Notes: generated by a model not told the origin, from the sequence alone. A stretch of DNA of 64,000 nt from Ursus arctos (GCF_023065955.2 NW_026622930.1:21181449-21245448), one strand, 5' to 3'. Shown: positions 34,701-45,186, counted from the first letter of the stretch. Translations and numbers: made by a program.

Positions 34701-34939
34701 GCAACTTAAGTTCAAGGTAGGACCAGCTCCCTATGTTTTTGTATTTCCTCCATCCCACACATGTAGTACTGAGTTGAATTTATTTGCCAAGTTGTTCTGA
34801 CATGGCTATTTTAATTATTTACAGAAGAGCTTTCTTTCATTATTAAGATAAGTACTGTTGAGTAGGAAGAAAATATTCTTTTTTGACCTTTTAACAGCCA
34901 TTAACATTAGACCCAGAAAGCACTCATCAGCAACCATAA

Positions 34940-36270
34940 ATACTTTCAAGTTTGGTTTTAAACTCAATGAGTATTTTATCAGTGCAACTTCATGCCAGGT
35001 ATTGTATCAGACTCTAGGAAAAAGGTAAAGAGGCTCACAGTCCAAAGGTGGAGAAATAATGAAATAATGACAACACAACATCTGTAGTTTGTGATTGAAG
35101 CTTAAGGTACTGGGGTAATTGGCACTTGATAAAACTGAAAGGCAAGTGGAAGCCAAGTGGAAAAGGCACTTGGACCCTATGTTGAGCATATAAAATATTA
35201 GCTTTTGTACAATAGGGAGCCATAGCATATTTTATGTTTAGAGGCATAGTGTAAAGGTTCAATTAGAAGCATGGATGACAGTGGACAGTTGCAATATGAA
35301 ATGATGATGATTTAATCTAAAATGAGAGTAGTTACACAGAAGCTGGAGATTTGCAGATGGTAGACTGTTCATAGTCTATTACTAATTGGTTATGGACATA
35401 GGGAAAAGGGGAGACGTCCAGAATGATTCTCAGGTTTCTACCTTGAGTGTCTAGGTAGTTTTTGTACCTTCAACTGAGATACAGACTATAAGGAAACAGA
35501 ACTAACCTTGGAAACTTATGTTTATGGAAGGCCATTATGTAATATAATTCAATTCTTCTAATAATAGCCCTTCAAAGTAGCTAGGAATCAATTCTCAAGG
35601 AGTGACAAGAAGTTAATACAAATAAGTTTAACTCAGTGACAGAACTAGGTTTTTTCTTTAGCTGACAAACTCATGCTCTTAAATTTTTAGGAGGACAGGT
35701 AGGGGATAACATATATAGATTTAGGTGTTATGTTTTAGGTACCCTAAAATATCTAGGGCAAGTCTTCTAAGAGACTGTTGGAATTTGGAACTTAAGCTCA
35801 GAAAAATGATGGGTCTTTTGGGAGGGCCAAATTGACAGTTGTTTAAATAATGTGTACTTGTCAAAGCCACATTCGTATTTGTGATTATCTGGAGGCAGAG
35901 TCTGGAGTGAGAAGAGAGCTTTAGATGGAACCCTGGGAAGCATCAACATTTAAGGTAAAAGAAGCAGAACCAGGGAAACATACAGAGAAGTGGGGTTCAG
36001 AGAGACAAGAGGAGAGAACATTGTGTGTGTGTGGGGGGGTGTAATTTCAGGAAATGTCCACAGCATCCAGTGCAACAGATAGGTCAAGTGAGGTGAGTCA
36101 TTTAAAATGCCCATTGGACTAAACATTGGGAGAGAATTTGTAGTGGTTTTAAGAAAAGGTGAGAGTCCCTCTATAATAGCTTGGGAAATTAATAGATGAG
36201 GTAGTAAAAATAATATGAATGCACTGTCCTCCATTTATGAAAGTAGCAGTCTTCACCTATTACTAATAAC
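34940..36270 (-). repeat. Long antisense L2 LINE
   Basis: Successive antisense L2 landmarks: 'GCCAGGTATTGTATCAGACT', 'GAATGATTCTCAGGTTTCTA', 'CTTGAGTGTCTAGGTAG', 'ATGGAACCCTGGGAAGCATC' and 'CAGATAGGTCAAGTGAGGTG'. The order agrees with L2 read backwards from 3' end to coding region, over more than 1 kb. A G8-like run near 36031-36041 is a simple-sequence change. Boundaries approximate. Confidence 0.75.
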
Positions 36271-36287
36271 TCGTGAAATTTGTTTTT

Positions 36288-36497
36288 TTTTTTTTAAGAT
36301 TATTTTATTTTAGAGTGAGGGGGAGAGGGCATGAGCCTTGGGGAGGGGGTGAGGGAGAGGGAGAGAGAGAGAATCCCCAAGTGGACTCCATGCCAAGCGT
36401 GGAGCCCAAGAGGGGGCCCAATCCCAGGACCCCGAGATCATGACTGGAGCCAAAATCAAAAGTGGGATGCTCAACTGACTGAGCCACCCAGGTGCCA
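36288..36497 (-). mobile_element. Can-SINE, antisense
   Basis: Poly-T, 'TTAAGATTATTTTATTTTAG', GA-rich body, 'GACCCCGAGATCATGACTGG' and 'GAGCCACCCAGGTGCCA'. Perfect 16-bp target duplication CGTGAAATTTGTTTTT at 36272-36287 and 36498-36513. Confidence 0.97.
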
Positions 36498-36513
36498 CGT
36501 GAAATTTGTTTTT

Positions 36514-37786
36514 AGTAAAAATAGTGGATAAAAAAGAAAGTTTATCCTCCATCTCTGATCTGATGCCACCTACCACTAAAGACATACTTTTTGATCTGGA
36601 AAAGAAAGAAGTTACCTCCTCTGTACCCGAATTAGACTTCGATTTATTGGTACTGTGGTCTAGCCATTGAACTGACTAATCACAGGGAGATCTATCCCAT
36701 TTGAAATAAAAATCTGTTACGGTAAATACCCTTTCAAGGTAACATAGCAAAAGATGTTTCTGTATTCCAAAGGATGGGGGTTAAAAACAATGCGTTGTTA
36801 TTGAGGTTACTGTAAATGTCATACAGCGACTGCTTTTTGTTGGTGTTGGTCCATGGAAAAGTACTTTCTATAAGAAAGAATTTGATTATATGTTACTTGA
36901 TTTTGTACAAAGTCAGAGAGGCTGAGTTCAACTTTATTGTTTATTCTTTGGTCCTGATGGCATGTGATGATCGCTGTCAGCTCCTCTTACCTATTCCAAT
37001 CTACGAACACAGTCCTCCATCAAAACAAACCATGGCTTACCATGAGATTTTAATTCTACTCAGAGGAGCAGGGAAGTTTGTATTATCTCTTCAGCTCTTC
37101 CTTTTTACCGCACAAGGTAGACTAGTCATTATTGAAAGATGGCAGTCAGTTGTTTCTAAGACATAGAAACTAAGAATGTCCAGTAATGTGTTAATTTTAG
37201 ACAAATTGTAGTAGAATAAAAAGATTTGGGTGGTCCACATATTTTCATTGTAAGGGATCTAACAAATATCAACAACAAACATATTTAAGGAGGGCATACA
37301 ATACTTTATTGTCTTTCAATTATAATAATACAATGAACTTACTTCAGGCACACATTTCTGGGGACAATTCCAGTTCTCTTGTATTTTACTCTTTTCCCAC
37401 ATTCTTCATTTGAATTGTATGTAAATATCCTTCTTGCTCTCAGCGGAACATATTGGTGTTTTTTTTGCTTCAGCAATTCTTTTTTGGTAACTTATCCCAT
37501 ATGTTTGTTAGCCTTTGCATAAAACCGTTTTGTCTGAACTCAGTTTCTGAACCATATCTTGTATGTTGCTGCCAGAATGAGGATTGTTTGAGTTATTTTT
37601 GTACAGTTAACTTTGCAATCAGAAACATTTCGGTTATTTGAAGGTAAAAATGGGTTTAAATCTTATTTGTGGAAATAGATAAAGGAGTTTGATTTCAATA
37701 TTGATTTGGTTTTTTATTTTAATACCGTTTTCTAACATAGTTCACTGACAAATGGTCTATTTGTCATTGCTTTGATGTAAGAAAGA
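36514..37786. other. 1.27-kb unassigned block
   Basis: No named repeat. It contains a 116-codon frame (36816-37166, plus) starting at an ATG. Composition is ordinary, and no domain or recognisable homologue is seen. I regard it as a chance frame, though it lies in unique-looking DNA. Confidence 0.4.
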
Positions 37787-38332
37787 TGTTAGGGTTCGAA
37801 GCTGGTGGCCAAGAAAGAATTCTTGAGAAGTCTTTGGTGCAAAAAAGGTGGTTTTATTGAAGCACAAGGATAGGACCTGTGGGAAGAAAGAGCTGCACTG
37901 GGGTCATGAGGAGTGGCGCATTGTATACTTTCAGGTTGGGAGAGGGTTAGGGATAGCTTTGGAAGCAAGGATTCCAGGGCCTTGAGGGGCTAGCTATTGT
38001 TGGGAAAAGGTCATTTATTACTGTCTAGTAAAACCTTAGTCATGAGACCCTTCAGATGTATATCGGTGGGTCATATGCTTGGGGGATGATTGCCAACATG
38101 TATCTTGGGTGGGAGGGTAGAGATAAAGGAAGCTTCCAAAGGAATTTTTAAATGTTAAAGTAGACTTACAGGACCCTAGGGATCAGGCTAAGGTTGCCTT
38201 TTGCCCTTAGCAAAGTATTAACATTGAGGCAGCTGAGTTCCTAGAGGAATGTTACTCTGCCTATTTCAAGGACTTGTCAGTGGGCTGTAGGTAATGAGGA
38301 AATTTAATTTTTCTTTGCTTCTGTTTCCCACA
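37787..38332 (-). mobile_element. Solo ERV1-like LTR
   Basis: About 546 bp bounded by TGTTAGGG on the left and CCCACA on the right, which is TGTGGG...CCTAACA on the minus strand. A minus-strand AATAAA (TTTATT at 37853-37858) lies about 70 bp from the left (3') edge. A TATA-like GTATAC is at 37923-37928. This U3-R-U5 spacing is typical of an ERV1-class LTR. There is no flanking coding or internal sequence, so it is a solo LTR. I cannot find matching 4-bp flanks (AAGA versus TCAG). Confidence 0.75.
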
Positions 38333-38689
38333 TCAGCTGGACATTTCATATGGAATATAACCAACCATCCACACAGTAGAGAGTTGGGGAACTGCATTCC
38401 ATAATTTTTTCTTCACATCTCAACTTTTAGAGTTTCTGTGTAAGGGACCAAAAAGAAGAGAAAAGGAGGACTGTATTTTTTTTTACCTGTAAGTGGTTTT
38501 GCAATGGGTCATTGACTCTCAGACAGTCAGAAGAAACTGAATAAAAGAGTTATTGGAGTTGAAATTTGGGCCTTGGTTGAATTCAGAGATAGTATTTCAA
38601 ATATTAGGAGCTATTACTTCAATCATCTATGTCCAGATTACTTAGTTTCATAAGGCTAATAAGAAGATTAATATTAGGAATTTCTTTAC
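38333..38689. other. Unassigned non-coding DNA
   Basis: About 350 bp between the solo LTR and an L2; nothing recognised. Confidence 0.4.
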
Positions 38690-39020
38690 ATTCATCATTC
38701 ATTTAGTTAATATTTACTGAATTCCTACAATGTGCTAGTCACTGTCCCTGTGCTCTTGGGGCTCACTGTCTCATTGTGGAAAGGGAAGAGCCATCATAAA
38801 CAAAAAACATGTCAGGGTATATGAAAAGTGTTATAAGGTAAAATAGAGTAAGGAAGTAGAAGGATGGGGGAGGGATGTTATTTCTAGATTGGGTAGTCCA
38901 GTAAGGCCTCTTTGATCAGGTGACAATGGAGCATCTGAGTGAAGAGAGGCGTGGAACCCTGTGGACATCTGGGAAGAAAACATTTCAGGCCTACATGCCC
39001 ATAATTGGGCTTTGTGCATA
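38690..39020 (-). repeat. Antisense L2 LINE
   Basis: 'GTTAATATTTACTGAATTCC', 'ACAATGTGCTAGTCACTGTC', 'GGTAGTCCAGTAAGGCCTCT', 'GAAGAAAACATTTCAGGC' follow antisense L2 order. A minus-strand frame at 38831-39019 is part of this fossil. Confidence 0.8.
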
Positions 39021-39329
39021 GCCTGAGGGACACCAGGGAAAATTAAACATTGAATTGCTTCTGTGGGTTAATTAGGAAAATATACCAGTGGGTATATGAG
39101 GCCCAGATTGCTAAATTCTATAGAATTTATCATCTCTACACACAGATGGAAGAGATTTACATGGCCTTAAATATCCAGAGACTGCTCTATGGAAGAAGTA
39201 ATACTTGAAGTAACTGTAGGATTTAGCCATTTATTTTTACTTATTTGACGAACATTTATTAACACATGAAAATAAGGGCATTTCAGAAAGGATAGGAATA
39301 TGATCAGAAGTTCAAAAGAGAGTGTATTC
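39021..39329. other. Unassigned non-coding DNA
   Basis: About 310 bp; no repeat or gene recognised. Confidence 0.4.
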
Positions 39330-39460
39330 TTTTTTTTTTTTTAAGATTTTATTTATTTATTAGAGAGCAGAGGGAGGGACAGAAGGAGAGGGAGAAGCAG
39401 ACTCCCTGCTAAGCAGGGAGCCTTACGCGAGGCTCAATCGCAGGACCCCAAGATCAAGCC
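39330..39460 (-). mobile_element. 5'-truncated Can-SINE, antisense
   Basis: Poly-T, 'TTAAGATTTTATTTATTTAT', 'AAGCAGACTCCCTGCTAAGC' and 'GGACCCCAAGATCAAGCC', then it stops: the usual tRNA-derived head ending in GAGCCACCCAGG is absent. It joins directly to LTR sequence at 39461. Either the SINE was truncated on insertion or a deletion removed its head and the LTR's outer end. Confidence 0.9.
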
Positions 39461-39900
39461 AGAAATCTAAAATTAGTTTTACTGAGCCAAAATCAAGGTA
39501 TCAACAGGGCCTCAGTCCCTTCTGAGCCTCTAAGGGAGAACCCATTCCTTGTCTCATCAGCTTCTGGTGGCTGCTGGCATTGCTTGGCTTGTGGCTACAT
39601 CCCTCCAGTCTTTACCTCTGTTGTTACATTGTCTCCTACTCTCCTGTATGTCTCATCCTTCTCTGCCTTTCTTTTATAAAGACATTTGCAGTAAGATTTA
39701 GGGCCCACGTGGATAATCTAGGATAATTTCCTCATCTCAGGATCCTTAATTCAATCACATCTTGATAATTGAGTATAATATCCTTATCTCAATATCTTTA
39801 ACTTATTACCTCTGTAAAAAATATTACCTTATAATGTAACATTCACAGGTTCCAGATATTAGGTCTTGATATTTTTGGAGGGCCACCATTCAACCCACTA
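39461..39900 (-). mobile_element. MaLR-type LTR, one end missing
   Basis: 'ACTGAGCCAAAATCAAGGTA', 'GCTTCTGGTGGCTGCTGGCA', 'ATTTAGGGCCCACGTGGATA', 'ATAATTTCCTCATCTCAGGA' and 'GGGCCACCATTCAACCCACT' match the antisense order seen in the copies at 40800 and 51669. The outer part (with the AAACAACA... signature) is missing next to the truncated SINE. Confidence 0.8.
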
Positions 39901-39994
39901 TGGAGAAGATAAGCATATTTACAATACAGAGCCCAATCTAACAAAAATATAAGAGTTCTTATCAAGAATATTTCCTTTATGTGCTTAGCAAATA

Positions 39995-40165
39995 TTTAAT
40001 GATTGTGTTTGTGCAGTAGAAAATATTTACCAAATGTCTGCAATGGACACTGTGTAGGTAGGACACAGTTATAGACATGGAAGCAAACACAGACCTTAAC
40101 CTTATAGAATTTATACCTTATAGAGGGTGAAAGTAAGAGTAAAGTAGGGACAAAATCAGAGAGCC
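39995..40165 (-). repeat. Antisense L2 fragment
   Basis: 'GCAAATATTTAATGATTGTG', 'GGACACTGTGTAGGTAGGAC' and 'CAGACCTTAACCTTATAGAA' resemble the antisense L2 3' end. Diverged. Confidence 0.5.
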
Positions 40166-40219
40166 TATAATACAAGGATTAGGAATTACAGAGTCATATA
40201 TCTCTTGTCCAGATCCCTA

Positions 40220-40335
40220 ACTTCCATGAGATTATTATGATTTAAGAGTGAAGAACCTGAAGCCCAGAGGGGTTAACTAAATTATCTAAAGACACTTAAC
40301 TCAGCAAAGAAGTGGTGAAAGGGGAATTGCAATTT
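40220..40335 (-). repeat. Antisense MIR fragment
   Basis: 'AGAACCTGAAGCCCAGAGGG', 'GTTAACTAAATTATCTAAAG' and 'GACACTTAACTCAGCAAAG' match the antisense MIR centre (gaggctcagagaggttaagtaac / ggtcacacagc). Confidence 0.65.
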
Positions 40336-40491
40336 GCTTCACTGATGAACATCTCTATAACTGACCTTGATCCATGATCGGTTCCTGAGATGAGGTCAGC
40401 TCTTAAATTGAGGTACCATGTGCTTTGTAGTTTAGGAGACCATATCTAGGAGTCATGTATAGAATGCTTTAGAATGGAGAAACCCTGGAGC

Positions 40492-40513
40492 AATAGTCCA
40501 CTAATAGTCCACT
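40492..40513. repeat. 11-bp perfect tandem duplication
   Basis: AATAGTCCACT at 40492-40502 is repeated exactly at 40503-40513. The second copy supplies the first bases of the adjacent CTCF-like motif. Confidence 0.97.
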
Positions 40514-40523
40514 AGGGGGCGGT
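40509..40523 (+). promoter_or_regulatory. CTCF-like binding motif
   Basis: CCACTAGGGGGCGGT matches the published CTCF core CCASYAGRKGGCRSY at every position, in forward orientation. It is not inside a recognised transposon: MIR ends near 40335 and L2 starts near 40558. Motif match is direct; occupancy and insulator or loop-anchor function are inference. Confidence 0.6.
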
Positions 40524-40557
40524 AGTCAAGAGTTTGATGGTACATAAATGCTTGGCT

Positions 40558-40799
40558 GTATTCATTCAACAAATATTTATTTGGTCTACATTCTGTAGAC
40601 TCTGGGTTGGGAGCTTGTGACAGAATAGTGAACAAAAAGGAGACACTGTGTTCACCTAGTTAGGAGTTTTCCATCTAGTTAGGGACATGGTTTTATTAAT
40701 CCAAAGATTATGCAATAGGCATGACAAATATTTGCTGGCCCTGTGGCAGCAGAGAGCATGGCACCTGTAAGGAGGGGCTGAGAGGAGTGTTAGGTGGTA
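40558..40799 (-). repeat. Antisense L2, left part
   Basis: 'ATTCATTCAACAAATATTTA', 'TGGGAGCTTGTGACAGAATA' and 'GTGAACAAAAAGGAGACACT' are antisense L2 3'-end features. It is interrupted by the LTR at 40800 and continues at 41273. Confidence 0.75.
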
Positions 40800-41268
40800 T
40801 AGTAGTTTCCTACTGATGCTTTCCCAAGTTAACACGAACTTAGATGCTCAAATAATACAAATTTATTTCTATGAATTTCAGTTCTGTAGGTCAGAAGTCC
40901 AAAATGGGCTAAAATCAAGGTGTCAGCAGGGCTTTCTGGAGGTTCTAGGGGAGAACCTGAAGCTTCTCACTTTCCTTGGCTCATAGCCCTAAGAGTGGAC
41001 TGAGTCCTGCTTGCATCACGTCACTCTGACAACCTTGCTTCTGTCCTCTCTGTCCTCACATCTCGTCCTCTTACTCTTCTGCCTCCCTCTTTTATGTTTA
41101 AGGATCCTTCTGACAATCTGGAATATTCTCCTTATTTTAATGTCATCTGATTAACAACCTAATTCTATCTGCAAACCTGATTCTCCTTTGCCGTGTAATC
41201 TAATATATTCCTAGATTCCTGGGATTGGGATGGGGGAGTCTTTGCAGGCTGTTATTTTGTCTACCACA
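40800..41268 (-). mobile_element. MaLR-type LTR inserted in L2
   Basis: 'AGTAGTTTCCTACTGATGC', 'GTTCTGTAGGTCAGAAGTCC', 'AAATCAAGGTGTCAGCAGGG', 'AATCTGGAATATTCTCC' and the terminal 'GTCTACCACA' give a complete antisense LTR. GGTA flanks it at 40796-40799 and 41269-41272, consistent with a short retroviral-type target duplication. It splits an older L2. Confidence 0.87.
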
Positions 41269-41272
41269 GGTA

Positions 41273-41560
41273 GCACAGATCCTGTTAAGCATTTTAGCTT
41301 TATCCTAATAGCACTGATAGTCCACTGCTGGGTTTTAAGCAAGCTGGGGACATATGGTCAGATTTGTATTTCGAAAAGATAATTCTAACTAAAGGTGGAG
41401 AAGAGCTGAAGAGGCCACTTAAGAAGCCATTCCAGTCCCAGCGAAAATATACTTAGCTTGGAGTAGTGGTAATGGAAATGGTGAGATGCAGCTGGCCTTG
41501 AGAGAGATTTTAAATCAGAGAGACTGTATGATAGATTAGAGATGAGGGGTGCATTTTTGG
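41273..41560 (-). repeat. Antisense L2, right part
   Basis: 'GGGTTTTAAGCAAGCTGGGG', 'GATAATTCTAACTAAAGG', 'AAGAAGCCATTCCAGTCCCA' and 'GAGTAGTGGTAATGGAAATG' continue the antisense L2 order from before the LTR. Faint similarity may extend to about 41950. The 137-codon minus frame at 41536-41949 is within or beside this fossil and is not called. Confidence 0.7.
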
Positions 41561-42119
41561 CATGCAGAACCAAAAGACTGTGTGGTACTCTTCCCTGAAA
41601 AAGAGAATACTAGCAGAGGAGCAGCTTTTGGGGAAAAAAATGACATGTTGTTTTTCTGCATAGCCTGGAGGCAACTGTATCGTAGAAGGGGGGGGCAGGG
41701 AGCATGAAAATAGACTTTTGGAGTGAGGATTGGCATGAGTTGAGAACTGCATATGAAAAATAGAAAAGAGTGGGACTCTAGCTTTATACTATAAAATATA
41801 ACTGTGTTCCTGGAGAACGATAGTGGTGGGCAGTAGGAGTGGAGATGGGTGTTATGTTGGGAGGTAGCATTCTTACTTATTTGAGTATTAGTAAGAATAA
41901 CTTTCTTATGTTTCATACATGTATCTAGCAAGCAGTCACTGACTACCATACATACATACAGCTCTCATACTGTGCAATAACATCATAAAGGTAGAAGATA
42001 TAGATACAGATATAGAATATTTCAGAAAACAAGAGGACAAATAAGGAACGATAAGTAGTAGGAATATGAAGTCATTCAGGATACCTAAAGATTAAGTTGC
42101 TTTGCTCACTGAAAAATCT

Positions 42120-42180
42120 GTATTACCTAAACCAGTGTCTGACACATAATGGTTGCTCTGTAAATGGATTGATTGATTAA
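42120..42180 (+). repeat. L2/MIR 3'-end fragment
   Basis: 'CAGTGTCTGACACATAATGG' and 'TTGCTCTGTAAATGGATTGA' are the L2/MIR 3'-end pattern. Short and not separable between families. Confidence 0.55.
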
Positions 42181-42187
42181 TTTATTG

Positions 42188-42226
42188 AAAGCCTAATATT
42201 AAAAAAAAAAAGAAAACCTAATATTA
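42188..42226. repeat. Direct repeat around an orphan poly-A
   Basis: AAAGCCTAATATTA (42188-42201) recurs as AAAACCTAATATTA (42213-42226), with only an A-rich spacer (A10, G, A-run) between. This looks like an insertion of little more than a poly-A tail between target duplications, or a slip-generated duplication. Confidence 0.8.
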
Positions 42227-42959
42227 GTCATTGTATAACATTGTACTCTCTTAGTGTAACGACTGATCTTGTTCTTGCCTTCAAAATCTAAAATTTTAGT
42301 TTTAGGGACTAAAAATTTAATACGTGCAATAACAGAGTCATGTTTGGGTGCTGTGAATGATGGTGGAAAGGCTGAATTTGAAGCTGAAATTCTGGAGAGG
42401 GAAGAGAGAATGCACAGAGGCAGTGATGATGTCAAATCTTCCTATGATGTATTGTGCATCGGATTCAGTGTGTCATATCTAGTCTAGGTCCAAATCAAAG
42501 AGAAATTCAGTTAGCAAATATCTCATCTATAATTGAGTATGGGCTCCAAGGAGAACATTGTAATGAATTTTCATTGACAGACTCAGTAAGTGATCAGAGT
42601 TGTAAGAAATAAAGCCAGGAACAGTTCTTTAAGGCTATCGAAAGGTAAGTGTATTAGAAGTAGCTGGAATGAAGAAGGCAGATAGCGGGATTGATCAGAG
42701 GGAATCAGTTTCTAGGAGGAGAGGAGACACTTAGAAAACACTGAGTTATGAATTTGAAGGGCTGGTGCTTTGGAACAGGGTCATATATTAATGGATCACC
42801 GAGAATATTAAGGCAAATGCAGACTGATAAACCAGGCTGTGGGAAGCTACTGGTGGTTCTTATATAAGAGGGAAAATCTTATAAAGGTTGTGAAATTTCA
42901 GTCTTATGAAAATTGGAGATAATCATCTTGACTGTGTTGGAAATATACTAGAGAGAAAA
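42227..42959. other. Unassigned non-coding DNA
   Basis: 730 bp; no firmly named repeat. Opposed frames (42199-42435 minus, 42269-42487 plus) overlap and have no similarity, so neither is called. Confidence 0.4.
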
Positions 42960-43090
42960 TATAGATAAACCATTTGAAGACTTTTGTTACAATCCAAGTG
43001 TCAGGAGATGCACCAAAGTGGTAGCTGTGGAAATAGGGGGAAAAAAGACACATGAGTGACTCTGTAGAAGATGGGAGAGAGAAAAGAGAA
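42960..43090 (-). repeat. Probable antisense L2 fragment
   Basis: 'TTGTTACAATCCAAGTGTCA', 'GGTAGCTGTGGAAATAGGG' recall the antisense L2 coding part (gcagtaatccaggc / ggtggcagtggagatg). Diverged and tentative. Confidence 0.45.
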
Positions 43091-43984
43091 AGAAATAAGA
43101 GATCACTGAGAGTACGAGGTTGGCTTCTCTGAATCAGAAGTTAGGAATAAATGATGGCTAGAGTAAAGGGAGAATAGCAACGTTAGTTCGATCTTCTACT
43201 TGATACAATCTGAAGAAAATACCTACCAAGCTTAACTCACCAGCTGAGAAAATATAAAATACTGAAAAGTTGCACAAATGACTACTTTCCATTTCTATTT
43301 GTGTCTTCATGGAACTTCTACATTGATGTTAGTGCCACTTTCAGATCTTTTAAAATAGTCACAAATGTCCTCAGAGATCATTTCCATTGCTTTAAAAATT
43401 TCCGCCCAGACATGCCCTTCAGGAATCTCTGGTACCAAAATCCAAAAAGTGCTCCCAGGAGGAAAATATTAAGGATTCATTCATTTACGAGAATATAGTC
43501 AACGTAAAGTAAAAGTTGACATCATGGGCTTCCAGCAAGAAGCTTTGTTTCTCAACAGTTTTTTTTTTTTTTCCTCCATAAAGCATCCTGAGAAGTTTAT
43601 CTGAAATCCTAAATTAGTCATAACTTGCCTAAGCTTAAATCTTGTAGGACGGAAACTGAACTCAGTAAAGCGGCATGCGGGACCCGTAGTGACCCACAGT
43701 TCTAGTCTCATCTCCTGACCCCTGCATACCTCCAGCCATGAAAATTGTTGGTATTTCAAATATTAAAGAAGACACATGTGACCCAGGTACTTCCTGTTCT
43801 AGACATGTGCACCCGGGAAAGACTCCTCTCGGGAGGGCTATGTCAGTCGCCCTTAACCTTGATCAATTCATCATGGTCTAGGGTCTGATAACTGAGACTT
43901 AAGGATGCAGATTTTTTTCACATCAAGAGCAGATGTCTTTCCTAAGGAGCAGATCTATTTTAACTAGGAACATCTAATTATCCA
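43091..43984. other. Unassigned DNA with a CpG-bearing patch
   Basis: 900 bp without named repeats. 43650-43686 and 43811-43850 together carry seven CpG dinucleotides, including ACCCGGG and CTCTCGGGAGG, in an otherwise CpG-poor region. Frames at 43301-43498 and 43499-43759 show no similarity. Confidence 0.45.
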
Positions 43985-44170
43985 TTTTAATATTTATTGA
44001 GGACTTATTTGAAGCAAAGAAGATACAGTGGTGAATGAGGTAGAGTTCATCCCCAACTTCACAAAACCCGCAGTCCAGCTGGTAGATGGGAGCACATCGT
44101 GGGAGTCCTGCTTGTCCAACATAGAGGAGCAGGGGTGCTATTAGCAGGAGAGTGATAGGAGTAGATTTGT
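43985..44170 (-). repeat. Antisense L2 fragment
   Basis: 'TAATATTTATTGAGGACTTA', 'AAGATACAGTGGTGAATGAG' and 'ACCCGCAGTCCAGCTGGTAG' follow the antisense L2 3' end. Confidence 0.65.
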
Positions 44171-44414
44171 ATCCTAATACCCATATGACTTTATGATGAA
44201 ACTTTTATAATGAGAAGTATTAACTACCAACATAGCAGTCCTCTTGTGCCGACATGTATTATCCCTCTGGAGGAAAGTCATAAAAGGAAGATTTTTTTTT
44301 TTTTCTTTTTAGATGAGCAAACTTGAAAGAAAAAAAAAAAAGGAACAAATGTGGTGCAGACTGCCACAATAGAACTTTCTTTCGTTCTTAGGGCGTACTT
44401 ATAAAGTGGTATAA

Positions 44415-44915
44415 GAACATTGGAAAATAGCTCAGCATTATTTTATAAAGTTGAATGTATGCTTGCCACATGAGTCAGCAATTCCACTCCTAGGCATCCA
44501 CCCAAGAGAAACTCTTTGTGCACCTGAACCAGATTATGCACATAAATACTCACCATTTGTAACTGCAAAAAAATTGGAAACATACTACATGCCCACCCAT
44601 AGAAGAATTAAAAAAAAAAACAAACCTGTGGCATATTTATACAACAGGATACTAAAAAACATTTTAAACAAATTATATATATCAACACACCACTGTGGCA
44701 GTCTCAAAATTATGAAGTTGAGAATAGTAAGTCACAAACCAACACATCCAGTATAATTATGCAATGTCAAAAGACAGTAAAATGAAACATATTATTTAGA
44801 GATATATGTATATAGAAAACTATGAAGAACAATTCTGAATAATAGTGGTCATGGTGGTCTATCCTGGTTATTTTTCTGAATTTTCTGTGTTTATTATTAT
44901 GTAATGTCCTTGCTG
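44415..44915 (+). mobile_element. Ancient L1M 3'UTR and ORF2 end
   Basis: 'CAGCAATTCCACTCCTAGGC', 'CACCCAAGAGAAACTC', 'AATTGGAAACATACTACATG', 'GGCATATTTATACAACAGGA' and 'ATACTAAAAAACATTTTAAA' follow the L1 ORF2 C-terminal coding order. The 101-codon frame at 44451-44756 is a partial decayed trace of it, not a gene. Confidence 0.85.
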
Positions 44916-44999
44916 TTGTGTTTCAGATATATGATTTTATAGGCTTTAGAATAAGCCAATGTTTAATCTGTGGTTTGGTGAAGAGTCAGAATATCAGAG

Positions 45000-45085
45000 A
45001 GCTGAATAATGTATTGACTAAGAATATGAACTTTGGAGTCAGGCAAACCGTGTTCCAAATTCTGCCCCTCACTTTTAGTAATTGT
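45000..45085 (+). repeat. MIR fragment
   Basis: 'AAGAATATGAACTTTGGAGT', 'CAGGCAAACCGTGTTCCAAA' correspond to the MIR 5' part (actctggagtcaggctgcctgggttcaaat). Confidence 0.6.
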
Positions 45086-45186
45086 GAAATTGTTCTAGGT
45101 ACTCAAGATATACCACTGAGTAAAATAAACAAAAATCCCTGTCCTCATGCAGGTTACCCTCTTGCTGTTGGAAATAAATGTTTATG
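45086..45186 (-). repeat. Antisense L2 3' end
   Basis: 'GTTCTAGGTACTCAAGATAT', 'CCCTGTCCTCATGCAGGTTA' are the antisense L2 3' end. Confidence 0.65.

Noticed and set aside
36816..37166. 116-codon plus-strand frame in repeat-free DNA
   Set aside because: No similarity to a family I know, mixed hydrophobic composition typical of AT-rich chance translation, no supporting signals.
41536..41949. 137-codon minus-strand frame
   Set aside because: Overlaps an antisense L2 fossil and other frames in the same stretch; no recognisable domain.
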